From Pholiota molesta (taxonomy: Eukaryota; Basidiomycota; Agaricomycetes; Agaricales; Strophariaceae): a DNA stretch of 64,000 bases. Made by a program: the position numbers and the translations under genes. The stretch is from positions 93,224 through 157,223 of the forward strand of contig JACGCK010000111.1 in assembly GCA_014925825.1 (NCBI GenBank), written 5' to 3'. Positions 24,689 to 35,410 of the stretch are shown piece after piece. The notes beneath the pieces were generated by a model. The model was not told where the DNA came from, ran no database searches, and saw only the letters and a program-made list of their open reading frames with translations. Position 1 is the stretch's first letter; the number at the start of each line of letters is the position of its first letter.

Positions 24689-26761
24689 ATGCGCTCTCTG
24701 GCCTTATACAGGCGCCTTTTTACACAGATCTACCCCACCAGAACTCTCAGGAAGAGTCCCCTCTTCTCGAATCTTCGTCCCATGTCGACTTCACTTCCAC
24801 AAATACGCTCCCTGGCGGACTCGGACGTCGAGGGCCCCGTGCTGAAGAAACAAAAGGTGGAAGCAGAATCCGCGGAGCTCGCCATCGAGGCTGCCGAAGA
24901 ACCAGCAGAGGCAGAGACCTCGGAACCCGAAACCAAGAAGACGACGCGCGTCTCGCTGGCCGCCGTCAAGCCCCGCCCACCCAACTCGCCGAAGCGGCGG
25001 AAGAAGCGCAAGGACCCGCCGCTCCCCGAGCCCTGCTCCGCGGCCGACGTGCTCTACCAGGAGATCCGGGCGCTGCTTGGCGGCGATGTGGTCGATGCCG
25101 TGACGGAGGGCGGGGGCGCGTTCCAGGCGCCGTTCGCGTATAAGGAGGAGGTGACGGTGGTGATAGAGAGTCTTGGCTCTGGAGGTACGCTCTTTCTTGC
25201 TCTCTTTGGTTATCGAGCGGGAATGCTCATGGGGTTTTGAAGGCTCCGGGATCGGGTTAGCGCCCAAGGAAAAGGGCCCATGGGCGATCGTCGTGCCTGT
25301 CGCGCTCCCGGGCGAGACGGTACGCGTCAAGATCGTGAAAAATGACCGGATGCACTCGTGTGGCCAAGTGGTGGAGGTGCTCGTACCTAATCTTGAGCTG
25401 AGGGATGATTCTCTCGTTCGGTGCAAGTACTTTGGGACGTGCGGTGGATGTCAATATCAGGTATGGATATTCATCTTCGATATCCTAGGGCTGGCGACTC
25501 AAGTTTCCTTCATCAGATGCTCTCAAGCGAGAAGCAACTTGATTTGAAAAGGGACGTGATAGTCAAGGCCTACAAAACATATTCTTGTGCGTGGATATCA
25601 ACGCCAACCCGAAAAATACTCATTTCCCCACGTGCAGCATTACCCGAATCCTCCATACCCGTGATTGAAACCACCGTCGAATCTCCTCTCCTCTACAACT
25701 ATCGCACCAAAATCACGCCTCATTTCGAGCGCCCTCCAAAAGGAACGAAGCCGAAGGACGTTGTTCCAGGAAAACAACCATCGTGGCTGCAGATCGGGTT
25801 TAACATGGCTAACAACAAATCGACGATAGACATAGAGGTATGTATCGAAGGCAGTTGAGATGAGCGATTCTGATCTCGTTTTTGCATTACAGGAATGTCC
25901 CATTGCCACACCTATCTTAAACGAAACGTATAAATCTGACCGACAAAATATAATCAAGTACGTTTGCAGACCCATCGACTCATTCCCTACCTAACGCATT
26001 GGTCCAGCAATATAATGTCCTACAAAAAGGGCGTGTCGCTCATGTACCGCGACTCCTTAGACACCTCATTCGACGCGGAGCAAATGATGACACCCCCGAT
26101 CGACACGCTCTCCGACGCCTTCACGAAACACGTCTGCGTCTCCAACCAGAACGCGCCCGCGCGCGAGACCGTCGGCGACTTCCTCTTCGAGTACACCGCG
26201 GGCGGGTTCTTCCAGAACAACAACGCCGTGCTCCCCCTGATGGTCGACTTCGTGCGCGGCCTCCTCGCGGCCGCCGCCCCGGAGCCGCCGACGCATCTGG
26301 TGGACACGTACTGCGGCGCGGGGCTGTTCGCGATCTCGCTCGCCGGGGGGTTCGAGCGCGTCGCGGGGATCGAGCTGTCGAAGGCCGCCATCGCCTCGGC
26401 GACGCGCAACGCCGCGCTGAACGGGATCCCCGAGTCCAAAATTGCCTTTCGGGCGGGCACGGCGGCGGACATCTTCGCGGCCGTGCAGGAGTTCCCGCGC
26501 GCGCGCACGGCGGTGGTCGTCGACCCGCCGCGGAAGGGGTGCGACGACGCGTTCCTGGCGCAGCTGCTCGCGTTCCGCCCGGGGGTCATAGTGTATGTGA
26601 GCTGCAATGTGCACACGCAGGCGCGGGATGTGGGGCGGGTGGTGAGGGCGACGGAGGGCGAGGGGGAGGGGAGGCGGTATCGCCTGGAGAGGCTGAGGGG
26701 GTTCGATTTGTTCCCGCAGACGGCGCATGTGGAGAGCGTGGCACTGTTGACGCTGTATTGA
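24689..26761 (+). CDS. TRM2: tRNA (uracil-5-)-methyltransferase, Trm2/TrmA-RumA family
   Basis: Makes ribothymidine (m5U54) in tRNA using S-adenosylmethionine. The first ATG at 24689 gives a basic presequence (MRSLALYRRLFTQIYP). A second ATG at 24782 (MSTSLPQIRS) would give a shorter form, so dual mitochondrial and nuclear or cytosolic targeting by alternative starts is plausible. A Glu-rich, Lys/Arg-rich linker precedes the TRAM-like part GIGLAPKEKGPWAIVVPVALPGETV and the cysteine cluster CKYFGTCGGCQYQ (C-x5-C-x2-C). The methyltransferase domain shows GDFLFEYTAGGFFQNN, the SAM loop VDTYCGAGLFAISLAGG, DPPRKGCDDAFL and the catalytic-cysteine motif VYVSCNVHTQARDVG. It ends FPQTAHVESVALLTLY. Five introns fit GT-AG rules. 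The last exon is GC-rich and has long shadow frames on both strands. Confidence 0.93.
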
Positions 26762-26970
26762 TTTTGTTGTGTCGCTTTGGAAATGCCAACAGGTCTCCCG
26801 TTTCGGTGTTACATAGCTGGAATGTTTTCTGCCCACGGTGAAGCGCTCAAGTTGAGTAAGTGAATGATGACGTAGAGTCGGGGAAAAGGCAACTATCTCG
26901 CTCCCGGGTACCCGTACTGGCGATTTGTCAGTTTATTTATAATCTGCAGTGCTCGCGGGTCCGGAGGTGG

Positions 26971-27000
26971 CGTGTACCGACGTGTACCGACGTGTACCGC
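26971..27000 (+). repeat. Three tandem copies of a 10-base unit
   Basis: The unit cgtgtaccga is repeated three times head to tail, with the last base of the third copy changed to c. It lies about 690 bases upstream of the aminotransferase start. Its function is unknown. Confidence 0.8.
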
Positions 27001-27506
27001 TGCCTGTGGATGATAATCATCCAATTATTTCGTCAATAATCCATGCAATGACGGCGAGGGTGGAGCGACTATCTCTTATCCATCGCGCCCATTGGTCTCG
27101 TGGTGGTGAGCATCTTACAAATGCTGGAAAGTCGATCCGGTAAACGAGACGGCGGAGTCGACGCGTAATCGTGAATGCTGCGTGAAAGTGTTTTATAGGA
27201 GTTGGTTTTGAATACACGAGAGAATTTGGTGACTTCATTGGGTACAAACCGTGAATACGAGGCTTCTATTGTCAAAGGACTCGGATCCGGCCGAATGGTA
27301 ACTTGGGTAATTATACCTTGTGAACGGTGCCGTAACGCATTTTCCAGGATATCCAAGTCCTGGCTCTGCTGCTCACCGCCATTTTAGCCCACCAACGTTT
27401 CCTGAATTTGGATTGAGAGCTTGGCCACACGCCAGCCAATGGCCGCGCGAGTAATGATCAGCGCTTTGTGTGATGATTTGGTGATGATCGAAGCTCCGGC
27501 GCCATA

Positions 27507-27526
27507 GATAAGATAAGATCAGATAA
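27507..27526 (+). promoter_or_regulatory. Cluster of GATA-factor motifs upstream of branched-chain aminotransferase
   Basis: Two overlapping GATAAG motifs (27507-27512 and 27512-27517) are followed by a third GATA at 27522. They lie about 165-180 bases before the ATG. Fungal nitrogen regulators of the AreA/Nit2/Gat1 class bind HGATAR, so nitrogen control of this amino-acid gene is a reasonable inference. Confidence 0.45.
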
Positions 27527-27688
27527 AATGCATCGCTTAACTTTTTTTCCCCGATCTTGATCTCATGCCAACCCAGCCCTCATCCGATTTTGCCCAGTAC
27601 AAATATGACTCGCTCTTTCCTTCTTTACCATTCCCACTTCCACGGACGTACCGTTCACAAGATCTAACACCCCTCCCGTGCAATCGAC

Positions 27689-29249
27689 ATGGCTATCGAC
27701 GCGAATGGCTCTGCGCCAGATACCCCTGCGCCTCTTGATGTAAGTCGCCTCTGCGTAGGTCGAACGTGCGCGCGATAGCTGACGCGCCCTGCTGTCGATT
27801 CTTAGGCTTCCAAACTGGTCGTGACGATGGCCTCTGAGCTCAAGCCATTGCCCGCCCCCGAGACGCTTGTGTTCGGGCAGGTGCGTTTGTGCTCCGTCCG
27901 ATGTGTGGATCCGCGACTGACGGCGCGGCTATGATCCAGCAAAAAACGGACCACATGCTGGTTGTGAACTACGACCCTGTCCATGGGTGGGGTGCGCCCG
28001 AGATCAAGCCCTATGGGCCGCTTTCGCTGGACCCCATGTCGTCGTGTTTGCAGTACTGCCCGAATGTCTTTGAAGGCATGAAGGTGCGATCACTCACGGT
28101 TCACGAAGGAGCGGATGCTAAATTCAGGCTGTTGACGATTAGGCGTACGCCGGTACCAAGGGCGAACCTCGTCTCTTCCGTCCAAAAGCGAACATGGAGC
28201 GCCTTGCGCGCTCCGTCGCGCGTGTTGCCCTTCCCGTACGTCTTCCCTCGTTCAACTACCTACGAAAGATCTCAACCTGAATACGCTTCCTCTAAAAGGC
28301 ATTCGACACCGACCAACTCCTCATTCTCCTGGAGCGCCTCATCCAAATCGAGTCCCGCTGGATCCCCAACCAGCCCGGATACAGCCTCTACATCCGCCCC
28401 ACCGTCATCGGCACCCGCGCCTGTACGTCCCCACCCCTCCCCATCCCTTCCCGATCTCACTCCCCTTCTCTCTTTCCACAGCACTAGGCGTCGCCGCCTC
28501 GGACGCCGCGTGCATCTACGCCGTCGTCACGCCCGCGGGGCCCTACTTCCGGGGCACCGCGAAGGGGCTCTCGCTGCTCGGCGTGTCCGAGAGCGTGCGC
28601 GCGTGGCCGGGCGGCACGGGCGGGCACAAGCTCGGCCTGAACTACGCGCCGGGGTTCCTGCCGCAGCGCGTCGCGGCGAAGCAGGGGTACGACCAGATCC
28701 TGTGGCTCCTTGGGGACGAGGACCGGGTGACGGAGGTGGGCGCGATGAACTTCTTCCTCGCGGTGCAGGCGGGCGATGGCGGTGCGTACTTAAATTGAGA
28801 TTGATTGTCTCTTCTCCGCGGATTGTCGCTCATCGGAGTTGTATGTACATACAGTGGTGGACCTGATCACGCCCCCGCTGGACGGCACCATCCTGCCCGG
28901 CATCACGCGCGACTCCACGCTCGCGCTCGCGCGCGCGCACACCGCCGGCACCATCACGCTCCCCGCTCTCGCCGGCGTCCAGCTGCACACGCACGAGCGG
29001 CCCATCCCGATGGGCGAGCTCGCTGCGCTCGCCGCAGACGGAAAGATCTTAGAGGCGTTCGGCGTGGGGACGGCGGTGATCGTCGCGCCCGTGGGCCGCA
29101 TCGGGTGGCGGGGGCAGGACATCGCGCTGCCGGCGCACGCGGGCGGGCTGGGCCCGATTGGGCGGGCGTTTTGGGATATGCTGACGGCGGTGCAGAGGGG
29201 GGAGCGGGAGTTTGAGGGGTGGAGTGTGCCGTGTGTTGGGGGTGTGTAG
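27689..29249 (+). CDS. Branched-chain amino-acid aminotransferase (PLP fold type IV)
   Basis: Transfers amino groups between leucine, isoleucine or valine and 2-oxoglutarate. The ATG at 27689 gives MAIDANGSAPDTPAPLD, then ASKLVVTMASELKPLPAPETLVFGQ and QKTDHMLVVNYDPVHGWGAPEI. The core has CLQYCPNVFEGMK, joined by an intron to AYAGTKGEPRLFRPKANMERL, then FDTDQLLILLERLIQIE and YSLYIRPTVIGTRA. The GGTGGHKLGLNYAPG motif carries the PLP lysine (HKLG), and DRVTEVGAMNFF is the cofactor-binding Glu motif. The last exon gives DGTILPGITRDSTLALAR and VGTAVIVAPVGRIGW, with TAG at 29249. The start has no obvious mitochondrial presequence, so a cytosolic form is slightly favoured. Six introns or so are inferred. 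The second half is markedly GC-rich. Confidence 0.92.
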
Positions 29250-29608
29250 GGATGGGGAAAGGTGATTTGTATGTGGTATCTATAAGGAATGGTATTCTGG
29301 AGATTGATATGGTGGATTTTTTTGGTGTGTTGGGAGCGAGTGTGAGTGTGTCGAAAATGGTATATCCTCGTCTCAATAGCTACTACAACATTGGGTTAGG
29401 ATTACATTTCGTCGTCATCCACTGTTCGCTCTTCAGCAGGACAGCGTCGTGACTTGATCATCATCACCATGACGCATAAATATAGCTCGCACACAGCGGT
29501 GCTGCCAGATCTAGAGCATGTTGAGCATAATATATACAGATTCGATTTCGGAATTTCACAGCTCCTTCCTCCCCGTTCACATCCACATCGAGCGCAGTGT
29601 TGCTGCAA

Positions 29609-32078
29609 ATGTCTGGTTCCGCTGGTGAGCTCCTGAGTGCTCACGAAACCAACATGAACATGAACATGAACATGAACATGGCATGCTTCTCATCTCTATT
29701 CAAGAGAAACCCTCAGCGTCTGCCAGTGATGCGCTTCCGCATGCTGGAACCCATCAGGGGCCGGGATCATCGACTCGGAGGGATCATGACGATCCCACGG
29801 AAAGAGGTGCGCACATCCATCTGCTGGCCTAGCGCCCATACATGGGTCGCTGGGCGCTCAAACATGTCTCTCGTGCGCAATGCAGATCCAACCACAAACA
29901 CCCCATCGCAAATTCTGCTCGAGGCCCTGCAGAATTTTGTCATACATACGGCCGGCGGGAAACCAAAGGAGGGTAAGTCTCCTCTCTGTAGGTAGTAAAC
30001 ACAATTTGAATTACTTGTTCAATAATGATATTGTAGATACCGGCCAAGTTCATCCGATGGGTCCTGAGGCGGGGAAGCTTCTTGCCGCGCTCCAGGAGTT
30101 TATATCGTCCATGATCGTACAATCACAAGTCGGGCAAACGCAGAGGATCGAGGTGGATTTGGATGGTAAACCTCTTCCTCGGCAATACCACGGATTGTAG
30201 TTATTGATTTTGAAACAGATTCTAATGTTGAGAGCGTTTCATCGAACGATGCTATGGTCAAATTTCCCGGCGTAGCGACAGAGAGCAAAGTCTCCGACCC
30301 TGGGCCTCTCCAAGGTATGCAAATCATGACAGAGCCTTGACAGAGCCTCTGAATGTCAAGATCTAATAATATTGCTATCACTTGTTGGAGGATAGCGTTG
30401 GTACCCCGACAAACAGATTACCAACGTTTTATGGGCAGACTTCAAGAGGCGGTCCGTGAGCACGTCTTCAGCAAGATGCCTATTCGGCTGTTACACTTCA
30501 CCGACACTCCTCGAGAGTCCGGCACCAAGCTGCAAATAACACTACTTGAGAGGAACGATGTCTGTGACCGGATCATACACGAAATCCAAGCCAGATTCTC
30601 GGAGAGGACGATGGAAGAAAGGGTGGCCCGGGAATCGAACAGTCGCTTGTTTAGCAGTTTTGCTGAGCGAATGAGGGTACGTACTCAAGCTTACAACCTC
30701 ATGATCAAGGAGATTGTACAGGAAAGCACAAGATATGCCATCCTGTCTCACACCTGGCTTCGTGGATCGGACGGCGAAGTTACGTATGGCGCTTGGCGGC
30801 TGCGACAGTTCGATATTGGGCAGCCAGGGTATCAAAAGCTCGCCAATTTTTGCAGATCTGCTTGGACGGATCATGGACTCTCTTTCGGCTGGATGGATAC
30901 TGTTTGCATCAACAAGGACAGCAGCTCCGAGCTCGATGAATCCATCCGCTCAATGTACAAATGGTACAAGATCTCTACCATCTGTATCACCTACCTGGCG
31001 GAGACCACCGCCCTCGGTGATATTCATCGCGATCCTTGGTTCACTCGCGGATGGACATTCCAAGAACTGCTCGCTCCAGATCATATGTCATTCTATAACA
31101 AGGACTGGACGATGTTCGTTCCGTACACCCATCCTGGCGACAAGCGCAATCCGGATATTCTAGATCAAATCTTCAAAGCAACGACGATTACTGGAGATGA
31201 TCTACGCGTGTCCAACGATTTACCTATCTCGCGCAAGATGCAGCTGGCAGCGAAGCGCAATGTGATGCGTGAAGAAGATATCGCATATTCCCTTATGGGC
31301 GTTTGTAATGTCAGTATTTCAATAGCATATGGCGAGGGCGCCGAGCGGGCGTTCTTCCGCCTTATGACGGAGGTCTTGAATACATCGCAACAAGTTGTCG
31401 ATATCTTCAATTGTGCTCAGGCGCGGGGAAGATCTTCTATCATCCCAGCGGGGCCATCGGCCTATCTTCGAGGCTCCAAGGACATTATGCGTATGAGGCA
31501 CAACGCACCTATCGAACCATTGCTTCTTACTCATGTAGGACTCCGGACGCCGATCCTTCTGATGCACTCGTTGAAAGAGGACGACTCCTGTTTGAAAAAC
31601 GACCCCGTTGGCGACTACTATGCCACGTTTCAGTTGCCCGCATTATCGTCAAATAGACCCACATCCTACTATCTATTGGACAAAGGTATCGCGCAAAGCA
31701 TCGATGGTAAGTGGCATAGCTTGTTATGAGCTGGACTCTTGATGGCGGAGTCCGGACGCATCATTTGCTAATTCCACCTTCACAGATACCAGGCGCACAT
31801 TTGGCATATTGAATTTCATAGGAGATGCAACCACTCTCCATGTTCAGGGTCTCTGCCTTGCAGTATGTTTTCGGGTGGCAGAACGCTGGGCACACGTGGA
31901 ATGGGGCTCCACTTCCAGAAGTTCGTCTACGATCGAACGGGTTGGTACAGAGGAGCCTATCGTCTTCCATCTTATGAAGCGAGAGACATCCACCTTGGGA
32001 GAAAATGACACTGTCTATTCAATAAAGCGAAGTGAGCTGGCCATGCACGGGATGACTTTAACCACTATGTATCTGTAG
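29609..32078 (+). CDS. HET-domain protein
   Basis: Roughly 730 residues in five exons. The start is ATG 29609 (MSGSAGELLSAHE); the frame upstream lacks another ATG. An Asn-Met repeat (five NM pairs) lies near residue 17. The middle region (LRPTDYQRF-like, residues about 200-290) has no known domain. The HET domain starts at about residue 300 with YAILSHTWL and continues through FCRSAWTDHGLSFGWMDTVCI, SSSELDESIRSMYKWYK, YLAE and PWFTRGWTFQELLAP, the core HET motifs. A conserved tail, EEDIAYSLMGVCNVSISIAYGEG, follows, typical of basidiomycete HET proteins. The last exon ends at TAG 32078. HET domains trigger heterokaryon incompatibility cell death in ascomycetes. In basidiomycetes they are numerous and mostly untested, so a role in self/non-self recognition is inference. 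No NACHT or repeat domain is attached. Confidence 0.85.
29651..29680 (+). repeat. Hexanucleotide (aacatg)5 coding microsatellite
   Basis: Five perfect aacatg units within exon 1 of the HET gene encode five Asn-Met pairs. Unit-length changes would keep the reading frame. Confidence 0.9.
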
Positions 32079-32432
32079 GGACTCGACACACGGTGAAGGC
32101 AAGTCTGTAGTATGTACTAATTACGTCTGCCAACGCCGTGCGGCATGGCAGAGCACATTTAACAGTCTTGTAATGCTAGTGCTTGTTGACGAACACAGAC
32201 CACGAGATCGATTTTTTGTCATCGACTCAACGTCTGTTGGACCATCGTCGCCCTACATACATGCTCTACAACCCATAAGTCAATGCCATCTATCACCACT
32301 ACGAGTTTAAATACTATCATTTTTCCCCTTTGTGGCCTCGCCTACTGGACCCTACATCTTCCGGACGGCGAATGGCGCTTAAAAATCATCAATTAAAGTA
32401 TCTCGCGACCTTAAATAAGCTACTGGCTGGTC

Positions 32433-34555
32433 CTAGATGGAGATACTCCGATAGTATTTATCTAGATTAGATATGTCCTGTTCTGAGCCTAAGCACCCGT
32501 GAATCACGTCCAAAGGATATTCAATATAAATTGTCGGGTGCCAGATTCCGTCCTTGTCCTTTTGGATATCAGTCACCTTGATTTGTTCAAACGCGACACC
32601 ACCCTTTCCAAGCTTCAATATGGAACTTGGCACTGGAAAGGCTGCTTGCATTCTTCTTCTGAATGCTCCTGCAATGATTTGATCAGTAAACGCACGGAGA
32701 TTCGAGTGACGAAACCTTACGTTGATTATATCCTTGTACGCGCGGGCTATAATTGCAGCTAGATGCGCCTTCGTCATCGCCCTGCGACCCTTGTTGAGGG
32801 GTACCCGGAGCATGTAGCTGATGTTCTGATACCCGAACCACTGAAAGCCGTCCGTATGCATATGAGCTTTCTATTCACGCGACTTTTATTGAAAATATTT
32901 TGACTCACAACAATGTTGATAGTGAAAACTGGTGGCCAGTGGGGCTTGCGAGAAATCACTTCACGGGGACTATCCAGCAAGGCATCGCCATCTAAACAAC
33001 TAGAGAGGGAAACAGCACGAGTAATCATGAGGGTCTCAGTCTTGACACCGAACGTGATGATTGTGTCGCATTCAAATTTGAGAATATTGAAGAGAGGAGC
33101 ATCACAGCAATTTCTATCCAAAGGGAGTGAATGTGAAGGACTAGATGAATACAGCTAGAAGGCGGGATGGTTTAAGAAATAAGCGCTCGACAAGTACGAA
33201 TATTCACTTGCCTTCTCTTCAGCCTTCGGGCTTAACCACTTCGCGGCTAGATAAGAGGGCTCTTTAATCAAAGACCCCATATCTTCTAAGCATCGCTTTT
33301 TCGTCGCCGCGGTTGAACCAGATGTGTCATTCAGGTATTCGCGGCGGCGCTTGTTCGTCGTTTTCGTTGCTGTAGATGATTCCTCCGCCGTTGATGGAGG
33401 AATTGAATATCGTTCAGATTGCGTCACGGTTGAGGAATTTGCCATCATCTCCGCATCTCGACCATTTACGCCCCGCGCGGTACTGGTCGACGAGATCGCC
33501 GCGTCGACAGCTGTCGTAGAAGCTTTAGTTTTCTTGGCTTTGGTTTGTGCCACCTTGCGCTTCGCGCTCTTCGAGGATTGAGTCTTCCGAGAGCGACCTT
33601 TAACAAGTTTTTTGGTAGTGGGAGGCCCGGATTCCGAGTCAGCGCTGCAAAAAGCGGTGGAGTAGACTCGGCGCGTGAACTGCAGAAGATGAGAGTACGT
33701 TAGGCGGTTGCTGCTGGCGTAAGCAGAGAGCAAGGTTTTGCTCGTAGAGAAGTTGAGCGATGGGGTGTGACGACGGAGTCGAGGAGGAAGACAACGATAA
33801 TTGCGGCAATGGTATTGGTGGGGTCGGCGTATAGATTAGCTCTTGGTAGGCAGGAGGGGGAGTGGGATACAGAGAAGTTTCAACCGAAGCGGAACGCGAA
33901 GGAACGTGCTTGTTATCGAAGGTAAGAGTAGGCGCCGCTTGCATCTGTAAAGTTGACGCGTGCATACGAGGCCAGAAGGGACGGTCATCCGAGAACGTCT
34001 GAGACCTTGGAAGAGAGGAGTGGTCGTACACGAGCGGCTGCACGGAATCATTGAATCGTGCTTGGCTTGAAGTGGGCACCACGCACGGGTCGCGAGATAC
34101 TGCTGGTGCCGTCTGATACTCCTGAGTTGATGCAGACGGGATGACTGGAGTTTCCACCCGTGGGTCAGAGTGGCTGCGGACTGTTGTTGGTAACGTGGGG
34201 TAGGGGTAAAAACTGTACGACGACGTTGCATGTGCTAGAACTGGAGTAGCATGGGGGTTATGGTGGACCGGGTGCTGAGGAAGGGAGGAAGTTGCAGCTG
34301 TTTGGCTATGGTGATGAGGAGGGACATAGACCTCTGCGTTTGCCTGGAAAAATGAAGGAGGAGGATATGATGGAGGACCATATTGCTACCTCGCTGAGTT
34401 CCGAGTGCTGATGGACAACGAGGCGAATGTGTCGAGAAAGGCGGATCAGTGGCGTGATAAGGTCGAAAGTTCAGTGGGGACGGCGAGAGTGAAAACGGTT
34501 GAAGTTAGATTATATGGGAGATGCACGCATGGTGGCTTGCTGTCTCTGGTAGTAA
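32433..34555 (-). CDS. Hypothetical protein, Pro/Ser/Gln-rich N-terminus and basic middle
   Basis: Not recognised. The frame from about 34390 down to 33670 encodes a low-complexity Pro/Ser/His/Gln-rich region (YGPPSYPPPSFFQANAEVY, PHHHSQTAATSS, TPPPAYQELIYTPTPPIPLP). A frame change near 33680 implies an intron, after which comes a Lys/Arg-rich stretch (KKLVKGRSRKTQSSKSAKRK, KTTNKRRREYL) that looks like a nuclear localisation signal. Later exons carry LFNILKFECDTIITFGV, HWPPVFTINIVV, DGFQWFGYQNISYMLRVPL and GIWHPTIYIEYPLDVIHG, ending at TAG 32433. The start is uncertain: an ATG at about 34555 (MGIYYQRQQATM) could begin exon 1, with an acceptor just before YGPPS. Nuclear location is an inference from the basic clusters. 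Possibly a regulator, but no DNA-binding domain is visible. It is convergent with the HET gene. Confidence 0.5.
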
Positions 34556-34679
34556 ATACCCATTGTTGCTTTATTTACTGGCCATTTTCATGATCGCTCA
34601 AGTGGCACTATAGAATGTGCCACCATTCTTTGGCCAGATATGGAAACATCAGATATCGATATCAATCAGCGCGCTTTGA

Positions 34680-35140
34680 CATTGTCTTCTTTTGCAATAC
34701 CCAGCCATTTCCAGCTGTACCCTGTGTTTGAATAATGTATCAGATATCGCTTCCGGGATGGATTTCCAAAAGGATGAACTCCATACCTATCTAGAAGCGC
34801 TCCTAGTTTATCTAATTCTCCATTGCGTTCTCGAGTGCGTTCTTAGCTTCGATCTGGATGTCGTCCACGTCTCAAAGTATCATATGCAACCCCAAACGAC
34901 GTATCATATTATGTGAGATATGATAAATTAGTACTCATGAATATCCGAATTTATGAGAACACGGCCATGTTCCTAGAAATAAATCAGCAGGCGATCAAAT
35001 ATGAGCGGAGACAGGAACGGGACTCACGAAGACCATGAAGACGGCAGAGATCCTCCCTCCTTTAGTGCTCATTTTGGCCCCTTCTAGAATGCCTTTCTCT
35101 TTCAGGGTTCTTTCCATGACGAACGCGTACACGGCGCAGG
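34680..35140 (-). pseudogene. Coding-like fragment, possibly degenerate
   Basis: On the minus strand, 35120-35030 reads YAFVMERTLKEKGILEG and TKGGRISAVFMVF up to a GTGAGT donor. A matching acceptor (ttatttctag) leads to EHGRVLINSDIHEY and a stop. Further down, a separate frame reads KLGALLDRYGVHPFGNPS. Stops and frame changes separate these pieces, and I cannot assign a family. It may be a decayed gene or chance. Confidence 0.22.
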
Positions 35141-35410
35141 GCGCGCTTGAAGGCCCGAGCCATCATGACAAATGGCATCGACGAAAAGTTGCTCTAGATC
35201 AAGCGCCGAAGTATGCGATGGTAGCTTTAGGATGTCGAGCTGCTTGGGGTGGGCGTCAGTCTGAGAATGGTAGTTTCAGTCTGACAGGAAGAAAATGAAA
35301 CAAACCGCACCGGAGTAATAATATAATGAGACCTGAGACATATCTAACACTAAAACCGTGACTATTTGCGGAGCCTTATCGTGCCGATGAAAGGGGTGCG
35401 TTCGGGGCTG

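Larger units (their letters stand above)
26762..27688. other. Intergenic upstream of branched-chain aminotransferase
   Basis: Holds a decamer repeat at 26971-27000 and a GATA cluster near 27510 (listed separately). No gene is recognised; short frames such as minus 27069-27356 have no domain. Confidence 0.5.

Noticed and set aside
26066..26836. 256-residue minus-strand open frame
   Set aside because: It is the GC-rich antisense shadow of the last Trm2 exon. It lacks motifs, while the plus strand carries the full methyltransferase signature.
26971..27000. Decamer repeat as a CRISPR-like array
   Set aside because: Three immediate tandem copies without spacers, in a eukaryotic genome.
28805..29215. 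Arg/Ala/His-rich plus-strand frame within the aminotransferase
   Set aside because: An alternate-frame shadow of the GC-rich last exons; the aminotransferase frame carries the conserved motifs.
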